A DNA stretch of 64,000 bases from Primulina eburnea (taxonomy: Eukaryota > Streptophyta > Magnoliopsida > Lamiales > Gesneriaceae), in contig NW_027331400.1 in assembly GCF_022965805.1 (NCBI RefSeq), positions 1 through 64,000 of the forward strand, given 5' to 3'. The notes beneath the pieces were generated by a model. That model did no database searches. It was not told the origin of the DNA and saw only the letters and a list, made by a program, of their open reading frames with translations. This document shows, piece after piece, positions 47,994 to 59,303 of this stretch (position 1 is the first letter of the stretch; each line of letters begins with the position of its first letter). A program made the translations under genes and the position numbers.

Positions 47994-49635
47994 GCGGCAG
48001 ACGCTTGAGTCGAAAGGTATGTGCTCTTTCCTTGTCGACTGTAGGTGTATCGAATTTAGTAGAGGATTGTGCTTGTCTGGATTGACATTTGATACAGATA
48101 GTAGGCCGTTGCGACTTGCTGCGATACAGATTGAGCCAGATTTGATTTTGAGGATCAGAGAAGAGCAAGAAAACCGATCCGAATGTGCAGAGATCGATTG
48201 ATTGGTCAGAGCTGGTCATATCTCAGAATATCAGGTTAGAGATTCTATTCTGTATGTGAATAACCGCCTAGTGGTGCCAGATGTTTCAGATTTGAACGAC
48301 AGATCATGTCGGAGGCACACTGTAGTCGGTTCAGCATTCATCCTGGAGGCAGAAAGATGTACAATGACTTGAAACACAATTCTGGTGGAAGCAGATGAAG
48401 ACAGACATTGCAGAATTTGTGTCTAAATGCCTGAATGGCCAGCAGGTGAAGGCAGAAAGAAAGAAGCCCGGTGGTTTACTTCAGAGTTTGTCTGTTCCTG
48501 AATGGAAATGGGACCACATTTCCATGGATTTCGTGACGAAGTTACCTCGATCTTCGCGGGGCTGTGACGCGATTGGGTTGTGATAGACAGACTGACCAAT
48601 CAGCGTGCTTTATTCATCCAGAATGACATATCGACACGATCAGATGGCGGAATTATATGTCAGAGAGGTCGTCAGATTGCATGGTGTGCCGAAGTCGATC
48701 GTATCAGATCGTGATCCACGATTCACTTCTCACTTTTGGCACAGCTGCAGCAAGCTTTAGGTACGACTTTACACCTGAGCACGCTTATCATCCCCAGACA
48801 GACGACAGTCAGAGCGAACTATCCAGACTTTAGAGGACATGCTGAGAGCTGTAGTACTAGACTTGGTACTAGTTGGCAAGATTCATGCCGTTGTGAGTTT
48901 TCATATAACAACAGCTATCAGACGAGCATAAGAGGCACCACGTTCGAAGCTTTATGGAAAGAAGTGCCGATCTCCTTTGTACTGGGATGATATTTCGGAG
49001 GTAACAGTGTTGGGGCCTGATATGATTCGTGAGATGACAGAGAAAGTGAAGACCATCAGAAGCGAATGAAGACGGCACAGGATAGGCAAGCAAAGTACGC
49101 CATATTAGACACAACCGTTAGTATTCGAAAGGGAGACAGAGTATTTCTAAGATTTCACCTTTCAGAGGCGTTGTCAGATTTGGCAACGAGGAAAGTTGTC
49201 TCCTAGATACGTTGGTCCGTATGAAATCCTTGAGAAGATGGCGATCGAGCTTACAGACTTGCTCTTCCTCCTTCACTATCTGTATACATGACGTTTTCAT
49301 GTATCGATGATGCGCAGATCAGCCGGATGATTCCATGTCATTCACCTGACGAAGCCGATTTAGATCAGACTTTGAGCTATGTTGAGCGACCGATTCAGAT
49401 TCTTGATCGGAAAGAGAAACAGCTCAAACAAAGACTATCCGCTGGTGAAGATTCAGTGGAGTCGTCATGGCGTCGAGGAAGCGACTTGGGAGACAGAGTC
49501 TGAAATGAGACAAGAGGCATCGAGCTATTCTTATGATGTGAGTCTTTCTTCCCGATTGACTTTACAATTTTGTATATAACTGCATAATAATTGCTTGTGA
49601 GTTCGAGGACGAACTCTTGTCAAGAGGGGGAGAAA
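47994..49635 (+). pseudogene. pol: Gypsy pol 3' part (RNase H end to chromodomain), deletion-ridden copy
   Basis: Matches 55736-57411 base by base but with dozens of single-base losses that break every frame. Readable pieces are the integrase zinc region and core ([13 protein letters not shown] near 48510, [15 protein letters not shown] near 48675) and the chromodomain piece near 49379. The second zinc cysteine is also changed (CLNGQQ for CLNCQQ). It begins abruptly inside the RNase H end, next to satellite. It may be a real decayed duplicate or poorly polished sequence. Confidence 0.85.
49599..49616 (+). promoter_or_regulatory. AGGA-loop hairpin, first gypsy copy
   Basis: GAGTTCG / CGAACTC with loop AGGA, followed by AAGAGGGGGAGAAA and the LTR. 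Confidence 0.6.
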
Positions 49636-51406
49636 TGTAAGGCTCGAGAATTGTCAATTGGCATTGATGTGAGACTTGAAACCATGAGAATGCATGACAT
49701 TTAGAGAGGAATTTTGAAGCATGGCCGAAGCCACACCGCACCCGCGGTGGTTAGAGATACAGCACCCGCGGTGCATTGAGAGGAAATTAGTGAATTGTGC
49801 GACAGACACCGCACCCGCGGTCTAGAAGACCCACACCGCGGTTGAACCGCACCCGCGGTCATGTAAGGACCGCACCACCGGTCTAGGTGCTGCAATGTTA
49901 GATTATTTTCCGTGAGCACAGCGCACCCGCGCTCTTGAGTTGCCGCCACCGCGGTTTTGCATCGAAAATGCCACCTTTGTTTCTCAACTTGACACATGGC
50001 ATGATATATATATAGTTTGGAATGACACTTCACTCTTCATGTCTTCAGAGAGGGAAAACCGAGAGCATGCAAGAAGAACTACCATTTCCTCAACCTAGAA
50101 CGTTGTTTTTGAATGATTTAGTGTTCCGATTTAATTTTGAGCCGGATTCATGATCCTTGCAACGAGGGTTATCAAGGAGTAAGTATTGTTCAATTCCAGC
50201 CTATTTCGAAATTCATATGTTGGGGAAATTATGTTTTGAGTTAGAAATGTGTTCTTAGTATCAAGCATCGTAGATTCATTATCAGATTGATTTTCGATAT
50301 CGTATGCATGGGTTCGATTTTCCAGCATGGTTGGATCGAGTAGATACAGATTTCAGTATGTAGTTGATGTTTAGATGAGATTATGAGTATTGAGGTTAAT
50401 CGATTATTGGATGTTGAGATTGAGGTATCGGTATTGAGAATACGCCGTTATGCCGTCGATTGTTATCGAGATAGAGTATGACTTGTACAAGATTTTGATA
50501 TGAGTTATATCTTAATAGAATGCATTGTTATATTGTCATTTAAGATTAGTTTTGACAGAGTACATTCCGACTTCGAGACTTCGACCGACGATTCGACAAG
50601 AAAGGTATAATTCATGTGGTCTTGGGATGCACAACTCGATTTCAGATTTGATACGAGTTTCCCTAAATCACATACTAGATTGTTATTACATTGATTATGT
50701 TATGCTTTGTTATTGATTTCTATTCGAGTCTGAGATAGGAGATATGGCAGATTGCCAAAACTAGACGTTTCGGTGTATCGACGCATAGGAGCAGATTTGC
50801 TATATGTGTAGACCCTCGATACAGAGTTGACCGAAGTCTAGGAATAAGACGTACCGTTGCCCCGAGTGGTTGGGGAGTAACAGACCGCTTATTCACACCG
50901 GGATCCCTAGATTAAAAGAGTCGAGTCAGAGTTGAATGTTGAATAGTTTGTATTCTACTACATGTTAGATTTATATTCAGTTACTTGATTTATGTTATGC
51001 ATTTGTACATGAATTATTACATTGCATGCATCATGTTTTTACTGGGATATGTTCTCACCGGAGTTATCCGGCTGTTGTCGTGTCTGTATGTGTGCATGGC
51101 AACAGTTGGGGCAGGATCGGGGTCACGAGCTAGATGAGAGAGATGATGATAGCGTGGAGATCTCGGGCATTGCAGTTACTAGTGTTTTCTTATAACTTGT
51201 ACTACTTATGTTGTAGTTGTCATTTGAACACTAGTGTATGTTTGTACGAACAATAGTAGGTACATTATGTTGTTTATTTTCAGTTAACGACATGTTATGT
51301 TTATCTAGACATTTGAATTAATGTAAAAGCAAATTTTTGACCCACATTTTCGAACAAAGATCCAATTAAATCCCAAAAGAATTGAGTTAGAGCCCGGGTC
51401 CCCACA
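49636..51406 (+). mobile_element. Gypsy LTR-A, copy 1
   Basis: Starts TGTAAGGCTCGAG after the PPT and ends GGGTCCCCACA; 1,771 bp against 1,813 bp in copy 2, the shortfall being scattered single bases. It holds the GC-hairpin cluster (about 49733-49960), TATA box and conserved stem-loops of this LTR family. It is followed directly by a truncated LTR-B. Confidence 0.85.
50004..50014 (+). promoter_or_regulatory. TATA box of LTR-A copy 1
   Basis: ATATATATATA in CATGATATATATATAG, downstream of the GC-hairpin cluster; same as 57787-57797. Confidence 0.55.
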
Positions 51407-53236
51407 TTACACCTACCGCACCCGCGGTACGACGTGCCTTGCAAAGAATGCGCCACCTTTTGACATGCATGCAATGATATATATAGGTGGTAATCCTCGA
51501 AATTCATTCAGAAAAGTGAAGAAAAGGGTTCTGAAGAAGAAAGGAGAAAATCCTTACGCCTTTTTCAAGAAATCCGTCCGTCTGATTTTGAATCCGACTT
51601 CGGTATCGAGTCCTAGCAACGTAGGCTACAACTGGACGTAAGTTTTACTACGTTTTGACATGCTTTGAAATTATGATATTGTCAGAATTAAATGAAACTC
51701 ATATATGTTGTGCTTGACATAGTAGACACATAGAATCGAAGTCAGATTAAGAAACAGACTGATTATGGAATTGTTATGATTTGGAATATTTTTGGAGTCG
51801 AGTTGATATCAGAATTGAATTGTTAACGAGTAGGAGATATTAAAATTGATAGCTGACTGATATGATATGGCTGGATATATTGAGATTATGCCGTTATGTT
51901 ATTGAAACGGAATTTGATTGAATCTGTTTAATCCAGTAATGATTTGAACGGGTATTGATAGTATACTCCTCAATATTGTTGTTGTCAGACTGAGATTTGA
52001 CAGGCTTGGAGTCAGACTTCGACAGAGCCAGAATATCAGAAAGAAAGGTATAAATTAATGTTGAGTTGGGATTGCACAACTCGAGTGAGGTTTGACTCGA
52101 GTTCCCTAAATCACATACTTTATTTATTGCATTGATATTTGCAATGATCAGACTATGATTGTAGTCTATTGATTTATAGCTACTGTGTGATAAGATTGAT
52201 ATTTGTAGCCTATTGATTTATAGCTACTGCATGTAATGACTGCTGATTCGCTAGTCATTGATGATTTGCTTAGATACTGACTGTAGTGATGATTACTGAG
52301 TCGTTGAGTCATAGGCTGATTCGCCTAGTCACCGGCTGATTCGTCGGGTTATTGACTGATTCGTCTTATTATAGGCTGATTCGCCTAGTCACCGGCGTGA
52401 TTCGTCGGGTTATAGCTGATTCGTCTAAACTTAAGCTGATTCGCTTAATACAGGCTGATTCGTCTGGTTATTGGCTGATTCACCTAATTAACGCTGATTC
52501 GTCGGGTTTATTGACTGAGTCGTCAATTCTGTGGCTGATTCGCCCAGACACTGATATATGATTATATCGATGCCGTTTAGGGATTGATTCATTCACGACT
52601 GAGATCGAATAATACCTATATTCAGACATCGGGATCCCTAGGATAGAGTTGAGTCGAGTTGTGAGACGACGCGTCAGTGGAGTCGAGTCTGAGACGACGC
52701 GTCGGTTGAGTGGAGTCTGATATGACATGTTGATTTAATTGTTTATGCCATTCATGATTATTGAATGTTTGATATGAATTTATGTTTTCTGATTTGAGAC
52801 ATTATGAATACTTCATATATGCTTTCGTATATGCTTTTATATGACTGCTTTTTACATTGTTTATACTGGGATATTATATCTCACCGGAGTTATCCGGCTG
52901 TTGTCTTGTTTTGTATGTGTGCATGACAACAGGTGGGGCTGGATCAGGGTCAAGAAGAGATGAGAGAAGACGAGTTTAGCGGGGTGATTCCGGACTTGGT
53001 TTAGAGATAGGGTTAAACACTGATCTTAGTTGTTAAACCCTAGTTGAATAAATGTATGTTGTACAGGACTTGTACTTTTATACTGAGATGTATGTTCATG
53101 TTTAATATGTAATTTGAGTAAATTACATACGTTTCCGCTTTGTATTTAAAAAAAAAAAAAAAAAATTTAGACCCTTTTATATGATTAATTAGTCCCAAAC
53201 ATGATTAAGTACTTGATTAGCGTCAGGGTCCCCACA
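51407..53236 (+). mobile_element. Truncated gypsy LTR-B, copy 1
   Basis: Starts inside the U3 (TTACACCTACCGCACC) and ends GGGTCCCCACA. It lines up with LTR-C from the TATA region onward (ATCCGACTTCGGTAT, the ACCGGAGTTATCCGG hairpin block and the terminus), so it is an LTR lacking roughly its first 200-250 bp. It carries the TGATTC-loop hairpin row (52312-52545). The TATA box is at about 51477-51485. Confidence 0.75.
52312..52545 (+). repeat. Row of about 20-bp TGATTC-loop hairpins, copy 1
   Basis: Same repeat as 60145-60380 but with several single-base losses (for example CGGCGTGATTC) that damage some stems. Confidence 0.7.
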
Positions 53237-53770
53237 TGTGCACCGCATGTGGCCGGGAACGACGAGGCAGTGGCCGATCAGTTCATCAACGGATTGAATC
53301 CGGATGTTTTTACTTTGGTGAACACGGGACGGCCTAACACATTTTCCGAGGCACTGAACCGAGCAAAGGGAGCAGAGGCTGGCTTGATCAGGCAGCGAGG
53401 AGCTTCCTACGGTGTTCAGGGGCAGAGACCGCCACAGTCCACGACCTTACAGTTTCCACCACCTCCTCCTCGTTTTGACAGTGGAGCTAGTGGTAGTGGC
53501 AAGAAGGATTTTCTGAAGGCTAAGGGCAAACAGTTTAAGAAATCTAGGAGCAGTTCATCGAGTTCGAGTGGATCTCGATAGAGAGGTCAGGGGTCAGAGT
53601 ATAGTGGCGCATACTGTGGTTCGTGCGGAGGGCGACATGCGACGGAGCAGTGTCAAGGAGTTCTGGGACGCTGCAACATCTGTAGGCAACAGGGACACTT
53701 CGCCAGAGTTTGTCCCCAGAGAGGTGCACAACGATTCCAGAGCACAGGATCATTAGCACCAGCGCCACAG
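53237..53770 (+). pseudogene. gag: Gypsy Gag, C-terminal fragment with zinc knuckles
   Basis: Begins abruptly after the end of LTR-B, without PBS, leader or Gag front. It reads DEAVADQFINGLNPDVF, the end of the retrotransposon Gag domain, then a proline- and serine-rich linker. A TAG at 53579-53581 interrupts; the same frame continues without further stops into two CCHC knuckles ([13 protein letters not shown] and [14 protein letters not shown], about 53611-53720) and on into pol. Gag and pol are thus one frame broken by a single amber codon. Confidence 0.8.
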
Positions 53771-56700
53771 ATGGAGAGACAGGCATCCTCTGTGCACTCC
53801 TTTCAGCCACCCTCCACACAGACCCAGCAGAGACCAGGAGGTAGTCAGACTGTGAGTCAGCCTCCCAGAGAGCAGGCACGTGTTTTTGCCCTGACAGAGG
53901 AGCAGGCGCAGGAGGCGCCAGATGACGTCATTGCAGGTAGCTGTTTTCTTTGCGGTTATCCTGCATATGTGTTGATTGACACAGGTGCATCTCATACATT
54001 CATCTCTGAACATTTTGCATTGAGACATGCATTGCCTGTTGAGTCGATGTCTACAGTAGTGTCTATAGCTTCTCCGTTGGGAAGTGGTTTGATATCTGTG
54101 ACTATTGTTAGACACTGTATGCTTCAGTTTGAGGGGCATGAGATTGATCTTGATTGTGTAGTACTTGGTTTAGCTGATTTTGACTGTATAGTTGGCATAG
54201 ACATGTTGACCAAGTACAGGGCCACTGTAGATTGTTTCCACAAGATTGTCAGATTCAGACCCGAAATGACAGACGAGTGGAAATTTTACGGCAAGGGTTC
54301 CAGATCTCGGATTCCCTTAGTATCTGCTCTGACTATGAGTAGATTGCTTCAGAGAGGAGCAGAGGGCTTTTTCATATATTCAGTAGATCTACTGAAGTCG
54401 AGCCCAGCATTGGCAGATTTGCCAGTGGTTTGCGAGTTTGCAGATGTTTTTCCTGATGAGATTCCAGGGTTGCCTCCGGTTCGAGAGGTTGATTTCAGCA
54501 TAGATCTTATGCCCGGTTCTGTTCCTATTTCGAGAGCTCCGTATAGGATGGCGCCGATAGAGCTGAAAGAGTTGAAAGCACAGTTGGAGGATCTTCTGTC
54601 CAAGGGATATATCAGACCCAGTGTATCTCCTTGGGGTGCTCCGGTGCTTTTCGTTAGAAAGAAAGATGGTTCGATGCGACTGTGTATTGATTACAGACAG
54701 TTGAACAAGGCAACAGTGAAGAACAAATATCCGTTGCCGCGCATCGACGATTTATTTGACCAGTTACAGGGATCTTCGGTATATTCGAAGATTGATTTGA
54801 GATCAGGGTATCATCAGCTCCGAGTTAGAGACGTTGATATTCCGAAGACTGCATTCCGAACCAGGTATGGACATTACGAGTTTGTTGTTATGCCTTTCGG
54901 TTTGACGAATGCACCTGCGGTGTTTATGAGTTTGATGAACCGCATTTTTCAGAGATATTTAGATGAATTTGTGATTGTGTTTATTGACGACATTTTGGTG
55001 TATTCGAAGAGTTTGACTGAGCATGCAGATCACCTGAGGATTGTATTGAAGACTTTGAGGAATGAGCGGTTGTATGCCAAACTGTCCAAGTGTGAATTCT
55101 GGTTGCGACAGGTTGTCTTCTTGGGGCATATTTTATCTGGAGATGGTATTGCGGTAGATCCGAGTAAAGTTGAGGCTGTGATCAGTTGGCCGAGACCGAC
55201 TTCTGTGCCTGAGATACGCAGTTTCATGGGTTTAGCCGGGTATTATCGTCGTTTTATCCGAGATTTCTCCAGTATAGCGAAACCTATCACCCAGTTGACA
55301 CAGAAGAATATGCCATTTGTGTGGTCCGAAGATTGTGAAGCCAGTTTTGTAGAGCTGAAGAAGAGGCTGACTAGTGCGCCTGTCTTGACGATTCCTGCAG
55401 GTACAGGTGAGTTCGTTGTATACTGTGACGCATCTCACAGAGGGTTAGGATGTGTTCTTATGCAGCGAGGGCACGTGATAGCATACGCCTCTAGACAGCT
55501 GAAGCCGCACGAGACTCGTTATCCGATTCATGATCTTGAATTGGCAGCGATTGTATTTGCACTCAAGATCTGGCGTCATTATCTATATGGCGAGAAATTC
55601 GAGATCTATTCCGATCATAAGAGCTTGAAATATCTCTTTTCTCAGTCAGAGTTGAACATGAGGCAGCGACGATGGCTTGATCTGCTGAAAGATTTTGATT
55701 GCGAGATCAAATATTATCCAGGGAAGTCGAATGCAGCGGCAGACGCCTTGAGTCGAAAGGTATGTGCTCTTTCCTTGTCGACTGTAGGTGTATCGAATTT
55801 AGTAGAGGATTGTTGCTTGTCTGGATTGACATTTGATACAGATAGTAGGCCGTTGCGACTTGCTGCGATACAGATTGAGCCAGATTTGATTTTGAGGATC
55901 AGAGAAGCGCAGAAAACCGATCCGAATGTGCAGAGATCGATTGATATGGTCAGAGCTGGTCATATCTCAGAATATCAGGTTAGAGATTCTATTCTGTATG
56001 TGAATAACCGCCTAGTGGTGCCAGATGTTTCAGATTTGAGACGACAGATCATGTCGGAGGCACACTGTAGTCGGTTCAGCATTCATCCTGGAGGCAGAAA
56101 GATGTACAATGACTTGAAGACACAATTCTGGTGGAAGCAGATGAAGACAGACATTGCAGAATTTGTGTCTAAATGCCTGAATTGCCAGCAGGTGAAGGCA
56201 GAAAGAAAGAAGCCCGGTGGTTTACTTCAGAGTTTGTCTGTTCCTGAATGGAAATGGGACCACATTTCCATGGATTTCGTGACGAAGTTACCTCGATCTT
56301 CGCGGGGCTGTGACGCGATTTGGGTTGTGATAGACAGACTGACCAAATCAGCGTGCTTTATTCCATACAGAATGACATATCGACACGATCAGATGGCGGA
56401 ATTATATGTCAGAGAGGTCGTCAGATTGCATGGTGTGCCGAAGTCGATCGTATCAGATCGTGATCCACGATTCACTTCTCACTTTTGGCACAGCTTGCAG
56501 CAAGCTTTAGGTACGACTTTACACCTGAGCACTGCTTATCATCCCCAGACAGACGGACAGTCAGAGCGGACTATCCAGACTTTAGAGGACATGCTGAGAG
56601 CTGTAGTACTAGACTTTGGTACTAGTTGGCAAGATTCATTGCCGTTGTGTGAGTTTTCATATAACAACAGCTATCAGACGAGCATAGAGATGGCACCGTT

Positions 56701-57076
56701 CGAAGCTTTATATGGAAAGAAGTGCCGATCTCCGTTGTACTGGGATGATATTTCTGAGGTACCAGTGTTGGGGCCTGATATGATTCGTGAGATGACAGAG
56801 AAAGTGAAGACCATTCAGAAGCGAATGAAGACGGCACAGGATAGGCAAGCGAAGTACGCCAATATTAGACACAGACCGTTAGTATTCGAACAGGGAGACA
56901 GAGTATTTCTGAAGATTTCACCTTTCAGAGGCGTTGTCAGATTTGGCAAGCGAGGAAAGTTGTCTCCTAGATACGTTGGTCCGTATGAAATCCTTGAGAA
57001 GATTGGCGATCGAGCTTACAGACTTGCTCTTCCTCCTTCACTATCTGGTATACATGACGTTTTCATGTATCGATGA
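53771..57076 (+). CDS. pol: Ty3/gypsy Pol polyprotein: protease, RT, RNase H, integrase (Tekay/Del-like)
   Basis: 1,101 codons, continuous with the Gag frame upstream; the first Met is used only as a marker. Aspartic protease with D-T-G at 70-72 (IDTGASHTF). Reverse transcriptase about 245-445, catalytic FIDD at 404-407 ([11 protein letters not shown]). RNase H about 545-665 with D553, E590, D615 and D658. Integrase: zinc residues H765, H772, C802, C805; catalytic D835, D896, E932 (spacing 60 and 35); GPY/F module near 1068-1085 ([14 protein letters not shown]). All key residues are present, so each domain could be active. It copies element RNA into DNA inside particles and inserts it into chromatin. 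It stops early (FMYR, then TGA) because of a one-base shift; the chromodomain continues in another frame. The element has no 5' LTR or Gag front, so this copy cannot transpose by itself. Confidence 0.93.
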   Translation: MERQASSVHSFQPPSTQTQQRPGGSQTVSQPPREQARVFALTEEQAQEAPDDVIAGSCFLCGYPAYVLIDTGASHTFISEHFALRHALPVESMSTVVSIASPLGSGLISVTIVRHCMLQFEGHEIDLDCVVLGLADFDCIVGIDMLTKYRATVDCFHKIVRFRPEMTDEWKFYGKGSRSRIPLVSALTMSRLLQRGAEGFFIYSVDLLKSSPALADLPVVCEFADVFPDEIPGLPPVREVDFSIDLMPGSVPISRAPYRMAPIELKELKAQLEDLLSKGYIRPSVSPWGAPVLFVRKKDGSMRLCIDYRQLNKATVKNKYPLPRIDDLFDQLQGSSVYSKIDLRSGYHQLRVRDVDIPKTAFRTRYGHYEFVVMPFGLTNAPAVFMSLMNRIFQRYLDEFVIVFIDDILVYSKSLTEHADHLRIVLKTLRNERLYAKLSKCEFWLRQVVFLGHILSGDGIAVDPSKVEAVISWPRPTSVPEIRSFMGLAGYYRRFIRDFSSIAKPITQLTQKNMPFVWSEDCEASFVELKKRLTSAPVLTIPAGTGEFVVYCDASHRGLGCVLMQRGHVIAYASRQLKPHETRYPIHDLELAAIVFALKIWRHYLYGEKFEIYSDHKSLKYLFSQSELNMRQRRWLDLLKDFDCEIKYYPGKSNAAADALSRKVCALSLSTVGVSNLVEDCCLSGLTFDTDSRPLRLAAIQIEPDLILRIREAQKTDPNVQRSIDMVRAGHISEYQVRDSILYVNNRLVVPDVSDLRRQIMSEAHCSRFSIHPGGRKMYNDLKTQFWWKQMKTDIAEFVSKCLNCQQVKAERKKPGGLLQSLSVPEWKWDHISMDFVTKLPRSSRGCDAIWVVIDRLTKSACFIPYRMTYRHDQMAELYVREVVRLHGVPKSIVSDRDPRFTSHFWHSLQQALGTTLHLSTAYHPQTDGQSERTIQTLEDMLRAVVLDFGTSWQDSLPLCEFSYNNSYQTSIEMAPFEALYGKKCRSPLYWDDISEVPVLGPDMIREMTEKVKTIQKRMKTAQDRQAKYANIRHRPLVFEQGDRVFLKISPFRGVVRFGKRGKLSPRYVGPYEILEKIGDRAYRLALPPSLSGIHDVFMYR

Positions 57077-57309
57077 TGCGCAGATACATGCCGGATGATT
57101 CTCATGTCATTCAACCTGACGAAGCCGAGTTAGATCAGACTTTGAGCTATGTTGAGCGACCGATTCAGATTCTTGATCGGAAAGAGAAACAGCTCAAAAC
57201 AAAGACTATTCCGCTTGTGAAGATTCAGTGGAGTCGTCATGGCGTCGAGGAAGCGACTTGGGAGACAGAGTCTGAAATGAGACAGAGGCATCCCGAGCTA
57301 TTCTTATGA
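57073..57309 (+). CDS. Chromodomain tail of gypsy integrase, out of frame
   Basis: 78 codons that belong to the end of Pol: [11 protein letters not shown], then [19 protein letters not shown] and [16 protein letters not shown], the chromodomain pattern of Tekay/Del chromoviruses, which guides insertion toward particular chromatin marks. It overlaps the Pol stop in a different frame. The shift lies at the T-run 57060-57063, one base short compared with what the frame needs; the same run length occurs in the first copy near 49293. Either a real frameshift or a homopolymer error. Confidence 0.8.
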   Translation: MMRRYMPDDSHVIQPDEAELDQTLSYVERPIQILDRKEKQLKTKTIPLVKIQWSRHGVEEATWETESEMRQRHPELFL

Positions 57310-57373
57310 TGTGAGTCTTTCTTCCCGATTTGACTTTACAATTTTGTATATAACTGCATGAATAATTGCTTGT

Positions 57374-57391
57374 GAGTTCGAGGACGAACTC
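57374..57391 (+). promoter_or_regulatory. AGGA-loop hairpin, second gypsy copy
   Basis: GAGTTCG / CGAACTC around AGGA, 6 bases before the PPT. Confidence 0.6.
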
Positions 57392-57397
57392 TTGTCT

Positions 57398-57411
57398 AAG
57401 AGGGGGAGAAA
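57398..57411 (+). promoter_or_regulatory. Polypurine tract of the gypsy element
   Basis: AAGAGGGGGAGAAA directly before the LTR start TGTAAGGCTCGAG; same as at 1152-1165. Confidence 0.85.
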
Positions 57412-57510
57412 TGTAAGGCTCGAGAATTGTCAATTGGCATTGATGTGAGACTTGAAACCATGAGAATGCATGACATTTAGAGAGGAATTTTTGAAGCATG
57501 GCCGAAGCCA

Positions 57511-57740
57511 CACCGCACCCGCGGTGTTAGAGATACAGCACCCGCGGTGCATTGAGAGGAAATTAGTGAAATTGTGCGAACAGACACCGCACCCGCGGTG
57601 CTAGCAAGACCGCACCCGCGGTGTGAGACCGCACCCGCGGTCATGTAAGGACCGCACCCGCGGTCTAGGTGCTGCAATGTTAGATTAATTTGCCGTGAGC
57701 ACAGCGCACCCGCGCTCTTGAGTTGCCGCACCCGCGGTTT
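57511..57740 (+). repeat. Eight ACCC-loop GC hairpins in LTR-A
   Basis: Eight short hairpins, mostly ACCGC-ACCC-GCGGT, spaced about 20-55 bp. One has different but still matching arms (AGCGC-ACCC-GCGCT near 57701). A related one with an extra pair (TACCGC / GCGGTA) lies in LTR-B at 59234. They are rich in CG and CHG sites, hence likely methylated in a plant. They sit just upstream of the TATA box. Confidence 0.75.
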
Positions 57741-57786
57741 GCATGCGAAAATGCCACCTTTGTTTCTCAACTTGACACATGGCATG

Positions 57787-57797
57787 ATATATATATA
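57787..57797 (+). promoter_or_regulatory. TATA box of LTR-A copy 2
   Basis: ATATATATATA within ATGATATATATATAG, between the GC-hairpin cluster and a stretch expected to be transcribed. Confidence 0.55.
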
Positions 57798-58562
57798 GTT
57801 TGGAATGACACTTCACTCTTCATGTCTTCAGAGAGGGAAAACCGAGAGCATGCAAGAAGAACTACCATTTCCTTCAACCTAGAACTTGTGGTTTTGAATG
57901 ATTTAGTGTTCCGATTTTAATTTTGAGGCCGGATTCATGATCCTTGCAACGAGGGTTATCAAAGGATGTAAGTATTGTTCAATTCCAGCCTATTTCGAAA
58001 TTCATATGTTGGGGAAATTATGTTTTGAGTTGAGAAATGTGTTCTTAGTATATCAAGCATCGTAGATTCATTATCAGATTGATTTTCGGATATCGTATGC
58101 TATGGGTTCGATTTTCCAGCATGTGTGGATCGAGTAGATACAGATTTCAGTATGTATGTTGATGTTTAGATGAGATTATGAGTATTGAGGTTAATCGATT
58201 ATTGTGATGTTGAGATTGAGGTATCGGTATTGAGAATTACGCCGTTATGCCGTCGATTGTTATCGAGATAGAGTATTGACTTGTACAAGATTTTGATATG
58301 AGTTATATCTTAATAGAATGCATTGTTATATTGTCATTTAAGATTAGTTTTGACAGAGTGACATTCCGACTTCGAGACTTCGACCGACGATTCGACAAGA
58401 AAGGTATAATTCATGTGGTCTTGGGATTGCACAACTCGATTCAGATTTGATACGAGTTTCCCTAAATCACATACTAGATTGTTATTACATTGATTATGTT
58501 ATGCTTTGTTTATTGATTTCTATTCGAGTCCTGAGATAGGAGATATTGGCAGATTGCCAAAA

Positions 58563-58643
58563 CTAGACGTTTCGGTGTATCGACGCATAGGAGCAGATTT
58601 GCTATATGTGTAGACCCTCGATACAGAGTTGACCGAAGTCTAG
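58563..58643 (+). other. Conserved large stem-loop in LTR-A
   Basis: CTAGAC / GTCTAG, TTCGGT / ACCGAA and GTATCGA / TCGATAC arms; counterpart of 2330-2410 in LTR-C, with one pairing block longer here. Confidence 0.5.
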
Positions 58644-59294
58644 GAATAAGACGTACCGTTGCCCCGAGTGGTTGGGTAGGTAACAGACCGTCTTATTCAC
58701 ACCGGGATCCCTAGATTAGAAAAGAGTCGAGTCAAGATTTGAATGTTGAATACAGATTTGTATTCTACTACATGTTTAGATTTATATTCATGTTACTTGA
58801 TTTATGTTATGCATTTGTACATGAATTATTACATTGCATGCATCCATGTTTTATACTGGGATATGTTCTCACCGGAGTTATCCGGCTGTTGTCGTGTCTG
58901 TATGTGTGCATGGCAACAGGTGGGGCAGGATCGGGGTCACGAGCTAGATGAGAGATGATGATAGCGTGGAGATCTCGGGCATTGCAGATTACTAGTGTTT
59001 TCTTATGAAACTTGTACTACTTATGTTTGTAGTTGTCATTTGAACACTAGTGTATGTTTGTACGAACAGATAGGTATGTACATTATGTTGTTTATTTCAG
59101 TTAACGACATGTTATGTTTATCTAGACATTTGAATTAATGTTAAAAGCAAATTTTTGACCCACATTTTCGAACAAAGATCCAATTAAATCCCAAAAGAAT
59201 TGAGTTAGAGCCCGGGTCCCCACATTACACCTACCGCACCCGCGGTACGACGTGCCTTGCAAAGAATGCGCCACCTTTTGACATGCATGCAATG

Positions 59295-59303
59295 ATATAT
59301 ATA
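59295..59303 (+). promoter_or_regulatory. TATA box of LTR-B
   Basis: ATATATATA in AATGATATATATAGG, aligned with the TATA regions of LTR-A and LTR-C. Confidence 0.5.

Larger units (their letters stand above)
57412..59224 (+). mobile_element. Gypsy LTR-A, copy 2 (3' LTR)
   Basis: 1,813 bp from TGTAAGGCTCGAG to GGGTCCCCACA. Contents in order: GC-hairpin cluster (57511-57740), TATA box (57787-57797), CTAGAC stem-loop (58563-58643), and the CACCGGAGTTATCCGG double hairpin (about 58870-58920). It is followed by truncated LTR-B, beginning TTACACC, with no intervening satellite. Confidence 0.88.

Noticed and set aside
47536..48085. Fusion of a satellite monomer with gypsy sequence as a chimeric gene (61-codon frame over 47900-48085)
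   Set aside because: The frame crosses the breakpoint by chance, and the gypsy side is out of its own coding frame and full of deletions.
53201..53236. Start codon of Gag at 53201
   Set aside because: This Met lies in the end of LTR-B; the coding part begins only after 53236 and is a truncated Gag.
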